A stretch of 64,000 bases of DNA. It comes from Oceanibaculum nanhaiense. GTDB taxonomy: Bacteria; Pseudomonadota; Alphaproteobacteria; Oceanibaculales; Oceanibaculaceae. Under the pieces are notes generated by a model that saw only the letters and a program-made list of their open reading frames with translations, was not told the DNA's origin and searched no databases. The stretch lies in contig NZ_MPOB01000003.1 of assembly GCF_002148795.1 (NCBI RefSeq), forward strand, positions 186,001 through 250,000, read 5' to 3'. The position numbers were made by a program, and so were the translations under genes. Below are positions 32,981-41,859 of the stretch, one piece after another (positions within the stretch are counted from its first letter, which is position 1; every line of letters begins with the position of its first letter).

Positions 32981-35035
32981 ATGACGGACGCCCAGCGCCG
33001 GATCCTTGCCTGCACCTGCCGGGGCACCATGCCGCTCGACGGCAAGGCCCTGAACGCCGCCTGCGGTCAGGCCGTCGGCGAGCTGCATGAGGAACTGTGC
33101 CGTGCCGGGGTCGACAGTTTCCGCCGCGCCGCCGCGCAGGGCCATCCCTTCACCGTCGCCTGCACCCAGGAAGCGCCGCTGTTTGCCGAGGTGATGGAGG
33201 AGGATGGCAGCGATGCCGCCGTCACTTACGTCAATATCCGCGAACAGGCCGGCTGGGCCGAACAGGCCAGAAGCACCACACCGAAGATGGCGGCGCTGCT
33301 GGCCGAGGCGATGGTGGAGATCGAACATGCCACCAGCGTGACGATGAAGTCGGAGGGCGTGTGCCTGATCTATGGCCATGACGAACAGGCCATCGAGGCG
33401 GCGCGCCAGATTGCCGGGCGGCTCGACGTCACGGTGCTGCTGACGAAGCCGGGCGACATCATCCCGCCGCGCCTGATGGACATCCCGATCTTCAAGGGCA
33501 GCATCGCGCGGGCCGCCGGCCATCTCGGCGCGTTCGAGATCGTGGTGGACGATTACGCGCCGCTCATCCCCTCCTCACGCGCGGCGCTGGCGTTCGAGGC
33601 CGGCAAGAATGGCGCCTCCTCGCGCTGCGACATGATTCTGGACCTGACTGGCGGCGCACCGCTGTTCCCCTCGCATGAGCGGCGCGACGGCTATTTCCGG
33701 CCCGACCCCGGCAATCCGGCGGCGGTACAGAAGGCGCTGTTCGACATGACCGATCTGGTCGGCGAATTCACCAAGCCGCGCTATGTGAATTTCCACGCCG
33801 ATCTGTGCGCGCATGGCCGCAACCAAAAGACCGGCTGCACGCGCTGCCTGGATGTCTGCCCGGCCTCGGCGATCAGTTCGGCCGGCGATGTGGTTGCCAT
33901 CGACCCCTATCTCTGCGGCGGCTGCGGCGCCTGCCACAGCGTCTGCCCGACCGGCGCCGCCAGCTATGCCATGCCGCCCAGCGCCTCGCTGCTGGCCCGG
34001 TTGCGCACCCTGCTCTCCGCCTACCGCGAGGCGGGCGGCAAAAAACCGGTCATCCTGGTGCATGACGAGCGCCACGGCGCGGAGATGATCTCGCTGATGG
34101 CGCGTTTCGGGCGCGGCCTGCCAGCCAATGTCATCCCCTTCGCGGTCAATGAGGCGACGCAGACCGGCCTCGACCTGCTGTCCGGCGCGCTGGCCTATGG
34201 TGCCAGCCATGTCGCCGTTCTGGTCTCGCCCACAAAGCGCGGCGAACTGACGGGCCTGGCCCAGCAGGCGGGCCTCACGGAAACCATCATGGCCGGGCTC
34301 GGCTATGACAGCGGCCGCGTCTCGGTGCTGGTGGAGGAAGATCCCGACGCGCTGGAGGCCCAGCTCTTCGCCCTGCCCGGCATGGAACCGGCACCCGCCG
34401 GCGACTTCCTGCCGATGGGCGGCAAGCGCGCCGTGCTGTCGCTGGCGCTGACCCATCTGCACGATGCCGCCCCGGCGCCGGTCGATACAATCCAACTGCC
34501 CGCCGGCGCGCCGTTCGGCACCCTGAAGGTCGATACCGAGGGCTGCACGCTGTGCCTGTCCTGTGTCAGCGCCTGCCCGACCGGCGCCCTGACCGACGAT
34601 CCCGACCGGCCCTTCCTGGGCTTCCAGGAGGATGCCTGCGTGCAGTGCGGCCTGTGCAAGGCGACCTGCCCAGAACAGGTGATCGCGCTGGAGCCGCGCC
34701 TGAACTTCACCGCCGAGGCGCGCGCGGTCCAGTCGATCAAGCAGGAGGAGCCGTTCGAGTGCGTGCGCTGCGGCAAACCCTTCGGCACCAAGGGATCGGT
34801 CGAGCGTATCGTCGCCAAGCTGCAGGATCACCCGATGTTCAGCGACCCCGCCGCCCTGGAGCGCATCAAGATGTGCGAGGATTGCCGAGTCATCGTGCAG
34901 TTCGAGAACGGCAACAACCCGTTCGCCGGCAAGGCGCGGCCGCTGACCCGCACCACCGATGATTATCTGCGCGAGCGTGAGGAAGGCCTTGCCGAAGGCA
35001 GCCTCACCAGCAAGGACGGTCCGAAAAAGACCTAG
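32981..35035 (+). CDS. Large poly-[4Fe-4S] protein, formate dehydrogenase associated
   Basis: A 684-residue iron-sulfur protein. Two pairs of ferredoxin motifs are visible: residues about 285-330 (CTRCLDVCPASAI, CGGCGACHSVCPTGA), and about 525-580 (CTLCLSCVSACPTGAL, CVQCGLCKATCPEQVI). Additional CxxC/CxxxC pairs lie at the N-terminus (CTCRG, CGQ, C) and the C-terminus (CVRCGKPFG ... CEDC). No signal peptide or membrane segment, so it is cytoplasmic. It resembles the 4Fe-4S proteins found next to DUF3305/DUF3306. It might carry electrons for molybdenum cofactor maturation or link cytosolic redox carriers. ATG 32981 has a GAGGA site; ATG 32963 is an alternative. Confidence 0.85.
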   Translation: MTDAQRRILACTCRGTMPLDGKALNAACGQAVGELHEELCRAGVDSFRRAAAQGHPFTVACTQEAPLFAEVMEEDGSDAAVTYVNIREQAGWAEQARSTTPKMAALLAEAMVEIEHATSVTMKSEGVCLIYGHDEQAIEAARQIAGRLDVTVLLTKPGDIIPPRLMDIPIFKGSIARAAGHLGAFEIVVDDYAPLIPSSRAALAFEAGKNGASSRCDMILDLTGGAPLFPSHERRDGYFRPDPGNPAAVQKALFDMTDLVGEFTKPRYVNFHADLCAHGRNQKTGCTRCLDVCPASAISSAGDVVAIDPYLCGGCGACHSVCPTGAASYAMPPSASLLARLRTLLSAYREAGGKKPVILVHDERHGAEMISLMARFGRGLPANVIPFAVNEATQTGLDLLSGALAYGASHVAVLVSPTKRGELTGLAQQAGLTETIMAGLGYDSGRVSVLVEEDPDALEAQLFALPGMEPAPAGDFLPMGGKRAVLSLALTHLHDAAPAPVDTIQLPAGAPFGTLKVDTEGCTLCLSCVSACPTGALTDDPDRPFLGFQEDACVQCGLCKATCPEQVIALEPRLNFTAEARAVQSIKQEEPFECVRCGKPFGTKGSVERIVAKLQDHPMFSDPAALERIKMCEDCRVIVQFENGNNPFAGKARPLTRTTDDYLREREEGLAEGSLTSKDGPKKT

Positions 35036-35102
35036 CCCCGGTTCTGGCAGACGCGGGCGCGGCATTCGGACGCGCGACGGGCGGAATCCGCAATGCGGCC
35101 TT

Positions 35103-35140
35103 TTACCTGTAAATATTCAAATATATATTAATGATGTGAG
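35103..35140. promoter_or_regulatory. AT-rich promoter/operator block of the sulfur operon
   Basis: A run rich in A and T, including ATATTCAAATATATATTAATG, stands out from the surrounding GC-rich DNA and lies 49-86 bp upstream of the DUF2892 start. AT-rich inverted elements of this sort are bound by ArsR-type sulfur regulators such as BigR/SqrR, but no full inverted repeat was established. Confidence 0.3.
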
Positions 35141-35188
35141 ACAGCCGCCGGAACAGCCGGACGGCATTGCAACGCGAAGAGGTTCATC

Positions 35189-35392
35189 ATGACCCAGAAT
35201 GTTGGCGGCATCGACCGCATCCTCCGCATCGTCGCCGGTCTGGCGATCCTGTCCCTGCTGGTCCTGCTCGACGGCAATGCGCGCTGGTGGGGGCTGATCG
35301 GCCTGGTGCCGCTTGGCACCGCCCTGCTGCGCTGGTGCCCGGCCTATACGCTGATCGGCGTGAACACCTGCCCGACCAAACAGGCCGACTGA
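35189..35392 (+). CDS. DUF2892 (YgaP-like) membrane protein
   Basis: A 67-residue two-pass membrane protein with the DUF2892 pattern NVGGIDRILRIVAGLAILSLLVLL, then LIGLVPLGTALLRWCPAYTLIGVNTCPTK. The paired Cys near the C-terminus (CPAYTLIGVNTC) are conserved in the family and may bind or carry sulfane sulfur. ATG 35189 follows GAAGAGG. It begins an operon with two YeeE/YedE genes. The short gap 35036-35188 has an AT-rich block (35103-35140) unusual for this genome. Confidence 0.9.
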   Translation: MTQNVGGIDRILRIVAGLAILSLLVLLDGNARWWGLIGLVPLGTALLRWCPAYTLIGVNTCPTKQAD

Positions 35393-35402
35393 GGAGGCTG
35401 TT

Positions 35403-35921
35403 ATGGACATATTGAGGCAGAAGGCCTGGTCGCCCTACGCGGCCGGGATCGTCATCGGCTTGCTGCAGATTCCTGCCTTTCTCCTGATCAACACCGCGCT
35501 CGGTGCCTCCTCCTCCTTCGTCACCGTCGGGGTTAGCATCGCCGAATGGGTCGATCCCGCAATCCGCGAGATCGGCTATGCCGCCAAGCATCTGGACGGG
35601 GCAAAGAACTGGTGGCAGGTCGCACTGGTCGTCGGCATCGCGCTGGGCGCGCTGCTCTCGGCCAGCTTGTCAGGCATGCGCCGCAGCGGGATATCCCCGA
35701 TCTGGGCGAAGGCGACTGGCGGCATATCGCCCGCCGGCCGCTTCGCCATGGCCTTCGCCGGCGGGTTCATCCTGCTGCTCGGCGCGCGCATCGCCGATGG
35801 CTGCACCAGCGGTCATGGCATTTCCGGTACGGCGCAGCTGGCACTCGGCTCGATGATCGCGGTCGCCGCCATGTTCGCCGGTGGCATCGCCACCGCCTTC
35901 CTGTTCAAGCGCATCCGCTAG
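35403..35921 (+). CDS. YeeE/YedE (DUF395) transporter, half 1
   Basis: A 172-residue membrane protein of the thiosulfate/sulfur-compound transporter family. Four to five hydrophobic segments are visible. The signature GARIADGCTSGHGISGTAQLALGSMIAVAAMFAGG carries the conserved Cys of the channel. In enterobacteria TsuA is one chain; here two genes encode the halves and likely assemble as a heteromer. It follows DUF2892 by 10 bp with a strong GAGGAGG site and precedes the second half by 9 bp. Confidence 0.88.
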   Translation: MDILRQKAWSPYAAGIVIGLLQIPAFLLINTALGASSSFVTVGVSIAEWVDPAIREIGYAAKHLDGAKNWWQVALVVGIALGALLSASLSGMRRSGISPIWAKATGGISPAGRFAMAFAGGFILLLGARIADGCTSGHGISGTAQLALGSMIAVAAMFAGGIATAFLFKRIR

Positions 35922-35930
35922 GAAGTTGCC

Positions 35931-36509
35931 ATGAGCCTGTTCACTGCCATCCTCACCGGCCTCGCCATGGGCGTGGTGTTCGGTTTCGCGCTGGAGAAAT
36001 CGCGGGTGTTCGAGCCCGGCATGATCGTCGGGCAGATGCAGCTGCGCAATTTCGTGATGCTGAAGATCTTCCTCAGCGCCGTGGTCACCGGGCTGGTCAT
36101 CCTGGCCGTGCTGTACGGCTTCGGAATCGTGAAGCTGCACCCCAAGGGCACGCTGTTCATCGCCGATATCGCCGGCGGGCTGCTGCTGGGTGCCGGCATC
36201 ACACTGGCCGGCGCCTGCCCCGGCACGGTAGCCGCGCAGATCGGCGCCGGCTACAAGGACAGCTGGTTCACCCTGGCCGGCGGCATCCTGGGTGCGCTGG
36301 TCTTCGCCTATCTGGAGCCGGCGCTGGCGCCGCTGCTGAAACTGGCCGACGCCGGCAAGCTGACGCTGGACATCGTCACCGGCCTGCCTTTCTGGCTGCT
36401 GGCCCTGGGCTTTGCCGCCCTGCTGGCCGGCTTCCTGGTCTGGCTGGAACGCAAGACCGCCTGGCGCGACGAGATGGGCCCGAACGGCGACGGCCTGCCC
36501 GCCGCCTGA
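35931..36509 (+). CDS. YeeE/YedE (DUF395) transporter, half 2
   Basis: A 192-residue partner of the preceding transporter half. Five hydrophobic segments; conserved block GGLLLGAGITLAGACPGTVAAQIGAGYKDSWFTLAGGILGALVF contains the Cys-Pro-Gly motif of the permeation path. ATG 35931 has GGAA upstream. It ends just before a terminator at 36531. The three-gene order DUF2892, YedE, YedE is common in sulfur-oxidising and sulfur-scavenging proteobacteria. The substrate may be thiosulfate or another reduced sulfur compound. Confidence 0.88.
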   Translation: MSLFTAILTGLAMGVVFGFALEKSRVFEPGMIVGQMQLRNFVMLKIFLSAVVTGLVILAVLYGFGIVKLHPKGTLFIADIAGGLLLGAGITLAGACPGTVAAQIGAGYKDSWFTLAGGILGALVFAYLEPALAPLLKLADAGKLTLDIVTGLPFWLLALGFAALLAGFLVWLERKTAWRDEMGPNGDGLPAA

Positions 36510-36530
36510 CCGGCCCAATACCGGCATAAG

Positions 36531-36561
36531 AAAAAGCCCGGGTCACAAGCCCCGGGCTTTT
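36531..36561. terminator. Bidirectional intrinsic terminator
   Basis: AAAAGCCCGGG (36532-36542), an 8-nt loop, and CCCGGGCTTTT (36551-36561) form a perfect 11-bp stem with A-run on the left and T-run on the right, so it works on both strands. It separates the convergent YeeE/YedE and ccoP genes. Confidence 0.9.
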
Positions 36562-36586
36562 CTCGTTCTGGTGATCGGTAAGCGGG

Positions 36587-37462
36587 CTACTCGCCGCCGC
36601 CCAACGCGTGGACATAGACGGTGAGCTGCTTGATCGTCGATTCGTCCAGCCGCCCGGTCCAGCCCGGCATCACGCCGAAGCGGGCATTGGTGATCGATTC
36701 GACCACGGTCGCCTTGCTGCCACCATAGAGCCAGATATCGTCGGCGAGGTTGGGCGCGCCAAGCTCGCGCATGCCCTCGCCCTTCTCGCCATGACAGGCG
36801 ACGCACTGCGCGACGAAGATTTCCTCGCCCCGCCCGGCTGCCGCCGCGTTCGTGGCGTTGCCGCTCAGCGACAGGACATATTCCGCCACGTCGTTGATCT
36901 CCTCGCGGTTCAGGATGCCGTCGCGGCCAAAGCGCGGCATTTCGGAATAGCGCGCATCCGCGCTGCTGTTCCGGATGCCGTGCAGGATGGTGTACTGGAT
37001 ATCCTCCAGCGTGCCACCCCACAGCCATTCATCATCGACCAGCACCGGAAAGCCGGTATTGCCCGACCCGCCGGCGCCATGGCAGCCCGCGCAATTATCG
37101 GCGAAGGCAACGCGGCCGCCGGCCAGCGCGAAGGACAGCAGATCGGCATCGCCGCGGATTTCCTGCAGCGAGGCGTTGGCGATGTTGTCACGCATGCCCG
37201 ACTGCTCGGCGCGCTTGGCGGCAATCTGTTCCTCGATCTCGACGCGTTGCACATAGCCCAGCACGCCCTTGGTGTAGCCGCTGCCGAACAGATCCGGCCA
37301 GGCCGGATACAGCACCCAGTAGCCGATCGCCCAAATGATCGTGGCGTAGAAGGTGTACATCAGCCATTTCGGGGCCGGGTTATCCAACTCGCGGATGCCG
37401 TCCCATTCATGGCCCGTGGTTTCGGTGTCGGTCACCGGATCCTTGATACGGTTGGTCGCCAT
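36587..37462 (-). CDS. ccoP: cbb3 cytochrome oxidase diheme subunit CcoP
   Basis: A 291-residue subunit III with two c-type hemes. An N-terminal membrane helix (WLMYTFYATIIWAIGYWVLYPAWP) is followed by two cytochrome c domains: CAGCH in VAFADNCAGCHGAGGSGNTGFP, and CVACH in FVAQCVACHGEKGEGM. Met ligands lie in SEMPRFG and GVMPGW. The open frame begins upstream, but ATG 37462 (MATNRIKD) has an AAGGAG site and overlaps neither ccoQ nor its stop. It passes electrons from periplasmic cytochromes to CcoO/CcoN. Last gene of the ccoNOQP operon. Confidence 0.95.
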   Translation of the reverse strand: MATNRIKDPVTDTETTGHEWDGIRELDNPAPKWLMYTFYATIIWAIGYWVLYPAWPDLFGSGYTKGVLGYVQRVEIEEQIAAKRAEQSGMRDNIANASLQEIRGDADLLSFALAGGRVAFADNCAGCHGAGGSGNTGFPVLVDDEWLWGGTLEDIQYTILHGIRNSSADARYSEMPRFGRDGILNREEINDVAEYVLSLSGNATNAAAAGRGEEIFVAQCVACHGEKGEGMRELGAPNLADDIWLYGGSKATVVESITNARFGVMPGWTGRLDESTIKQLTVYVHALGGGE

Positions 37463-37466
37463 CGCC

Positions 37467-37643
37467 TCACTCCTTCCCGCTGCCGTTGCCGTTTTCGTCA
37501 CGCAACGGGATCTGGCTTGCATCGTCATATTTCTTGCGGCCGCCGGGGCGCAGTGTCCACAGCACCAGGCCGACGAACAGCAGCATCAGCCAAAGGCCCC
37601 AATAGCCACGCAGAAAGCCGGCAATTTCCTGAAGGATTTCCAT
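37467..37643 (-). CDS. ccoQ: cbb3 oxidase subunit CcoQ
   Basis: A 58-residue single-pass protein, MEILQEIAGFLRGYWG at the start, one hydrophobic segment (LWLMLLFVGLVLWTL), then a polar tail rich in Asp/Gly ending GSGKE. Size, position between ccoO and ccoP and the topology are those of CcoQ, which stabilises the complex. The stop is 4 bp from the ccoP start. The gene is short and would be easily missed. Confidence 0.9.
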   Translation of the reverse strand: MEILQEIAGFLRGYWGLWLMLLFVGLVLWTLRPGGRKKYDDASQIPLRDENGNGSGKE

Positions 37644-37651
37644 AGCCGCCC

Positions 37652-38389
37652 CTACTGCCGCAGATCGTCGAGATCGTGGGCGCTGAAATCCACCAGCGTA
37701 CCCAGCATCTGCATATAGGCGATCAGCGCATCCATCTCGGTCAGCCGCTGCGGATCGCCGTCGAAATCCCCGACCACGGCCTTGGGATAGCGGGCCTGCA
37801 GCGCCTCATGGTCGCCCTCAGGATCGGCCTGGGCCAGGAGGTCGGCCTTCGCCTCGGCAACCATCTCGTCGGTATAGGGCACGCCGACCCGGCGCAACGC
37901 CACCAGATGATCGGCGATATCGTCGGTGCGGATCAGCTTTTCCGCCAGGAACGGATAGGCCGGCATCACCGATTCCGGCACCACGGCGCGCGGATCAATC
38001 ATGTGCACCACATGCCAGTCGTTGGAATATTTGCCACCGACACGCGCGAGGTCCGGCCCGGTGCGCTTGGAGCCCCACTGGAACGGATGATCGTACATGC
38101 TCTCCGCCGCCAGACTGTAATGGCCATAGCGTTCGACCTCGTCGCGAAACGGACGGATCTGCTGGCTGTGGCAAGTATAGCAGCCTTCGCGGATGTAGAT
38201 GTTACGGCCAACCTGCTCCAGCGGGGTATAGGGGCGCACGCCCTTCACCCGCTCGATGGTGGTTTCGATCGTATAGAGCGGCACGATCTCCACGATGCCG
38301 CCGATCGAGATCGTCAGCAGCACCAGGACCAGCATCAGCAGGCCGTTCTTCTCGATCCGCTCATGGCTGAAGAATGCGGTTTTCGCCAT
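37652..38389 (-). CDS. ccoO: cbb3 cytochrome oxidase monoheme subunit CcoO
   Basis: A 245-residue subunit II anchored by an N-terminal helix ([23 protein letters not shown]). The heme c motif is [23 protein letters not shown], with Met ligand in VMPAYPFL. Length is normal. ATG 38389 has a GAGG site. It sits directly downstream of ccoN in the ccoNOQP operon. Confidence 0.95.
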   Translation of the reverse strand: MAKTAFFSHERIEKNGLLMLVLVLLTISIGGIVEIVPLYTIETTIERVKGVRPYTPLEQVGRNIYIREGCYTCHSQQIRPFRDEVERYGHYSLAAESMYDHPFQWGSKRTGPDLARVGGKYSNDWHVVHMIDPRAVVPESVMPAYPFLAEKLIRTDDIADHLVALRRVGVPYTDEMVAEAKADLLAQADPEGDHEALQARYPKAVVGDFDGDPQRLTEMDALIAYMQMLGTLVDFSAHDLDDLRQ

Positions 38390-38404
38390 TGGTCTGATCC
38401 TCGC

Positions 38405-39880
38405 TTACTCGGCCGGACGCAGCGCGCCGCTGCGCGGTGTGGCGGCCATCGGCAGCTCGGCGCGGGTATCGCCGCGCACCGTGCGCACCAGGTTGTAAAC
38501 CATGATCAGTGCACCCAGCAGGAACAGCACCCCGCCCAGCGCCCGGATCACATAGAAGGGATGCATCGCCGCCACGGTCTCGACGAAGGAGTATTGCAGG
38601 AAGCCGAGATGGTCGTAGGCGCGCCACATCAGCCCCTGCATGATGCCCGACACCCACATCGCGGTGATGTAGAGCACGATGCCCAGCGTCGCGATCCAGA
38701 AATGCCAGCCGACCAGCCGCAGCGAATACAGCTCCTCGCGCTTCCACAGCTTGGGCACCAGGTAATAGACCGCGCCGAAGCTGATGAAGGCGACCCAGCC
38801 GAGCGCGCCGGAATGCACATGGCCAACCGTCCAGTCGGTGTAGTGCGACAGCGCGTTCACCGCCTTGATCGACATGACCGGTCCCTCGAAGGTGGACATG
38901 CCGTAGAAGGCGACGGAGGTGACCAGAAAGCGCATCACCGGATCGGTGCGCAGTTTGTCCCATGCCCCCGACAGGGTCATGATGCCGTTCACCATGCCGC
39001 CCCAGGACGGCACCCAAAGCATGATCGAGAAGGTCATGCCCAGCGTCTGCGCCCAGTCCGGCAGCGCCGTATAGTGCAGGTGATGCGGGCCGGCCCAGAT
39101 GTAGAGGAAGATCAGCGCCCAGAAATGGATGATCGACAGCCGGTAGGAATAGACCGGCCGATTGGCGCGTTTCGGCACGAAATAATACATCATGCCCAGG
39201 AAGCCGGCGGTCAGGAAGAAGCCCACCGCATTATGGCCGTACCACCATTGCAGCAGCGCATCCTGCACGCCCGATGCCGCCGAATAGCTCTTCAGCCCGA
39301 GGAACGAGACCGGCATCGCCAGGTTGTTGAAGATGTGCAGCACCGCGATGGTGATGATGAAGGCCATGTAGAACCAGTTGGCCACATAGATGTGCGTCTC
39401 CCTGCGGGTCAGCACGGTGCCCATGAAGATCACCAGATAGACGACCCAGACCAGCGTCAGCCATAGATCGACATACCATTCCGGCTCGGCATATTCGCGG
39501 CCCTGCGTCACGCCCATGACGTAGCCCAGCGCCGCCATGACGATGAAGAACTGGTAGCCCCAGAACACGAAGCGCGCCAGCGACGGCCCGCCGAACAGGG
39601 CGACGCGGCAGGTACGCTGCACGACATAGAAGGAGGTGCCCAGCAGCGCGCTGCCGCCGAAGGCGAAGACCGCCGCCGAGGTGTGCAGCGGGCGCAGCCG
39701 GCCGAAGGTGGTGAACTCGATGCCCAGATTGAGGGCCGGGAAGGCCAGCTGGAAAGCGATATAGGTGCCTGCCAGGAAGGCGACCACCCCCCAGAAGACG
39801 GTGGCGATCACGAACAGCCTTACGACATCCTCGTCATAGGCCGGGCTCATGTCGTCCGGTTTCATGGCGACAGTGCTCAT
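38405..39880 (-). CDS. ccoN: cbb3 cytochrome c oxidase catalytic subunit CcoN
   Basis: A 491-residue heme-copper oxidase catalytic subunit with 12 membrane helices. Conserved His residues are present in [77 protein letters not shown], and [19 protein letters not shown]. The WYGHNAVGF and GPHHLHY segments bind heme b3 and CuB. It reduces O2 at low concentrations and pumps protons. The start ATG overlaps the stop of the 74-residue upstream gene as ATGA, so it is translationally coupled. Confidence 0.97.
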   Translation of the reverse strand: MSTVAMKPDDMSPAYDEDVVRLFVIATVFWGVVAFLAGTYIAFQLAFPALNLGIEFTTFGRLRPLHTSAAVFAFGGSALLGTSFYVVQRTCRVALFGGPSLARFVFWGYQFFIVMAALGYVMGVTQGREYAEPEWYVDLWLTLVWVVYLVIFMGTVLTRRETHIYVANWFYMAFIITIAVLHIFNNLAMPVSFLGLKSYSAASGVQDALLQWWYGHNAVGFFLTAGFLGMMYYFVPKRANRPVYSYRLSIIHFWALIFLYIWAGPHHLHYTALPDWAQTLGMTFSIMLWVPSWGGMVNGIMTLSGAWDKLRTDPVMRFLVTSVAFYGMSTFEGPVMSIKAVNALSHYTDWTVGHVHSGALGWVAFISFGAVYYLVPKLWKREELYSLRLVGWHFWIATLGIVLYITAMWVSGIMQGLMWRAYDHLGFLQYSFVETVAAMHPFYVIRALGGVLFLLGALIMVYNLVRTVRGDTRAELPMAATPRSGALRPAE

Positions 39881-40104
39881 TGCATGGATTCCCCTATCTT
39901 GTCGGCAGGCTGCTCCGCAGGCGTCTTCTTCGCCGCGTCGAAGCTGCGCCGCATCAGGTCGAAAATGTACAGACAGGCAAAGCCCAGCAGCCCCAGGCCG
40001 AAAATATAGAGGGCGCTATCGCGCGCGCCGGCGGCCAGGAACAATCCCAGCACGCCCAGCACCGCAACCACGGCGCCCAGCGGCCACATCAGCGGATCCT
40101 TCAT
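39877..40104 (-). CDS. Two-pass membrane protein coupled to ccoN
   Basis: A 75-residue protein, [26 protein letters not shown] with two hydrophobic segments (residues 7-26 and 30-48), then a polar C-terminus with [30 protein letters not shown] 40104 has a GGGAG site. Its TGA stop overlaps the ccoN ATG, so it is transcribed and translated with the oxidase. No named family was recognised. It might be an additional oxidase assembly factor or subunit, but that is inference from position only. Confidence 0.75.
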   Translation of the reverse strand: MKDPLMWPLGAVVAVLGVLGLFLAAGARDSALYIFGLGLLGFACLYIFDLMRRSFDAAKKTPAEQPADKIGESMQ

Positions 40105-40156
40105 CGGAATGCACTCCCGCAATTCGTGCGTTTGAATAGGCGATTGAAAGGTTTGG

Positions 40157-40945
40157 TCACGCTTCCTCGATCTCGACCAGGTCGCGATAGGCATGCCAGC
40201 TCGCGAAGCCGATCAGCGGAAAGGTGATGAGAAGCCCGACATAGGCGACCGCGATGCCGGCGCCGATGAACAGCGTCACCAGCGCGCCCCAGCCGATCAT
40301 CATCAGCGGGTTGCGCGCGACAGCCTTCAGGCTGGCCAGCACCGCCGTGACGGCGTTCACGTCGCGGTCCAGCAGCAGCGGAATGGAGATCACGCTGATC
40401 GCCAGGGTCAGGGCGGCCAGCACACCGCCGACCAGCGTGCCGACGATCAGGAAAGGCAGCCCCTCGGCCGACAGCAGCGTGCTGGAGATCAGCAGCTCCC
40501 AGCTTGGCGGCTGGGTGCCGAAGAACAGCGCAAAGATCAGGAAAGCCAGCCGGATCCAGGCCAGCAGCAACAGCATCAGCACCACGCCGACGCCCATGAT
40601 CTGCCCCGGATTGGCGCGCCAGGCAGTCATCGCATCGCCCAGCGTTGGCTTGATGCCGTAGGACAGCTTGCGGCTGACCTCGTACAGCCCCACCGCCAGC
40701 ACCGGCCCCACCAGCATGAAGCCGGCCCCCAGCGGCAGCACCAGATAGAACAGGCCCATCAGCCAGAGGCCGAGCGTCAGCAGAAAGCTGCCGACCACGA
40801 ACAGCGCGCCATAGGCCAGGGCGACACCCGGCACTGCCTGGAAGTCACGCCAGCCGGCCGATAGCCATGCCCATGGGCGGTCCGGTGCGATCTGCCGGAT
40901 GGTAACCCGCAACGCACCACTTCCCGATGAAACTGCCTCGCTCAT
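40157..40945 (-). CDS. DUF2189 domain membrane protein
   Basis: A 262-residue integral membrane protein of the DUF2189 family with about six hydrophobic segments. Family signatures are ALAYGALFVVGSFLLTLGLWLMGLFYLVLPLGAGFMLVGPVLAVGLYEVSR in the first half and PLLLDRDVNAVTAVLASLKAVARNPLMMIGWGALVTLFIGAGIAVAYVGLLITFPLIGFASWHAYRD in the second. It has a strong GGAGGGGG site and is the first gene leftward of the FNR box at 41000. Its link to cbb3 oxidase is inferred from position, the function is unknown. Confidence 0.85.
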   Translation of the reverse strand: MSEAVSSGSGALRVTIRQIAPDRPWAWLSAGWRDFQAVPGVALAYGALFVVGSFLLTLGLWLMGLFYLVLPLGAGFMLVGPVLAVGLYEVSRKLSYGIKPTLGDAMTAWRANPGQIMGVGVVLMLLLLAWIRLAFLIFALFFGTQPPSWELLISSTLLSAEGLPFLIVGTLVGGVLAALTLAISVISIPLLLDRDVNAVTAVLASLKAVARNPLMMIGWGALVTLFIGAGIAVAYVGLLITFPLIGFASWHAYRDLVEIEEA

Positions 40946-40999
40946 GAAATTCCCCCTCCACGATTTTCCGTACTATCGGTCAGGGAGCAGGCCGTTGCC

Positions 41000-41013
41000 T
41001 TGATCTGGATCAA
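41000..41013. promoter_or_regulatory. Perfect FNR/FixK (anaerobox) operator
   Basis: TTGATCTGGATCAA matches the FNR/FixK consensus TTGAT-N4-ATCAA. It is centred between the divergent DUF2189 and TauE/SafE genes. On the minus strand a GATAGT -10-like element lies at 40978-40973, about 31 bp from the box centre, the spacing of a class II FNR promoter. On the plus strand a CATGAT element near 41038 lies at the same distance. The single box could drive both the ccoNOQP side and the ccoGHIS side at low oxygen. Confidence 0.88.
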
Positions 41014-41085
41014 TGAGTTTTCGCACTGCAACAACGCATGATCGTGCTGTCCCCTGACCATCTGGGTACGTTACATTAGGGTAGC

Positions 41086-41859
41086 ATGGATATAGATAAT
41101 AATCCGCTCATCCTGGAACTGCTTGCAGCGGGCTACGCGCATTGCGCCGGCATCGTCTCGACCCAGGGCGGTCTGTTCGGCGGTTTGTTCCTGGCCGGCA
41201 TCGTGGGCAGCGCCGCGCATTGCGCCGGCATGTGCGGCCCCTTCGTGCTGCAGCAGGCGGCGGCCCGCGCGCAATCGGTTCCGGCCGCGCGGATGAGCGA
41301 ATTCACCCGGATATCCGGCGCCATGCTGCTGCCTTATCATCTTGGCCGGCTGACCACCTATGCGGCGATCGGCGCCGGTGTCGCGGCGCTGACCGGCAGT
41401 CTGGCGCAGCTCTCCTGGTTCGGCTGGCTGCCTTCCCTGCTGCTGGGGCTGGCCGCGCTGCTGTTTCTGGCGGTGGCGCTGGAGCGGCTCGGCACGCTCG
41501 TGCAACTGCCAGTCCCGGCGATCCGGATTCCCTGGTCTGGCTGGGTCAGCCGTACCGCCGCGCCCTTGCTGCACGGTGGCGGTGCGCTGCGCGGTTATCT
41601 GCTGGGGCTCGTCCTCGGATTCATTCCCTGCGGCCTGCTGTACGGCGCCTTCGCCGCTGCCGCCGGCAGTGCTGACCCCGTGGCCGGCGCGCTGGCCCTC
41701 GCCGCCTTCGGCCTTGGCACCATGCCGGCGCTGATCGGCGTGGCCTTAGCTGGCGGCCTTGCCTGGCGGCGCTGGCAGACACACCTCACCCCGGTTTTGC
41801 CGCTGCTGATGCTGGCCAATGCCGGCATGCTCGGCTACCTCGCCTGGAGCATGGCCTGA
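41086..41859 (+). CDS. Sulfite exporter TauE/SafE family protein (cbb3 assembly locus)
   Basis: A 257-residue membrane protein with about six helices. The motif GIVGSAAHCAGMCGPFVLQQAA (HCxGMCGP) occurs in TauE/SafE-type proteins near ccoGHIS, and LGLVLGFIPCGLLYGAFAAAAGS is the second signature. Cys and Met residues suggest metal, possibly copper, handling for oxidase assembly. It overlaps ccoG start as TGATG. Transcription probably begins in the FNR-box promoter at 41000. Confidence 0.82.
   Translation: MDIDNNPLILELLAAGYAHCAGIVSTQGGLFGGLFLAGIVGSAAHCAGMCGPFVLQQAAARAQSVPAARMSEFTRISGAMLLPYHLGRLTTYAAIGAGVAALTGSLAQLSWFGWLPSLLLGLAALLFLAVALERLGTLVQLPVPAIRIPWSGWVSRTAAPLLHGGGALRGYLLGLVLGFIPCGLLYGAFAAAAGSADPVAGALALAAFGLGTMPALIGVALAGGLAWRRWQTHLTPVLPLLMLANAGMLGYLAWSMA

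Noticed and set aside
37676-39466. 596-codon + strand frame opposite ccoO/ccoN
   Set aside because: The minus-strand oxidase genes are unambiguous; the antisense translation is His/Gln/Arg-rich without domains.
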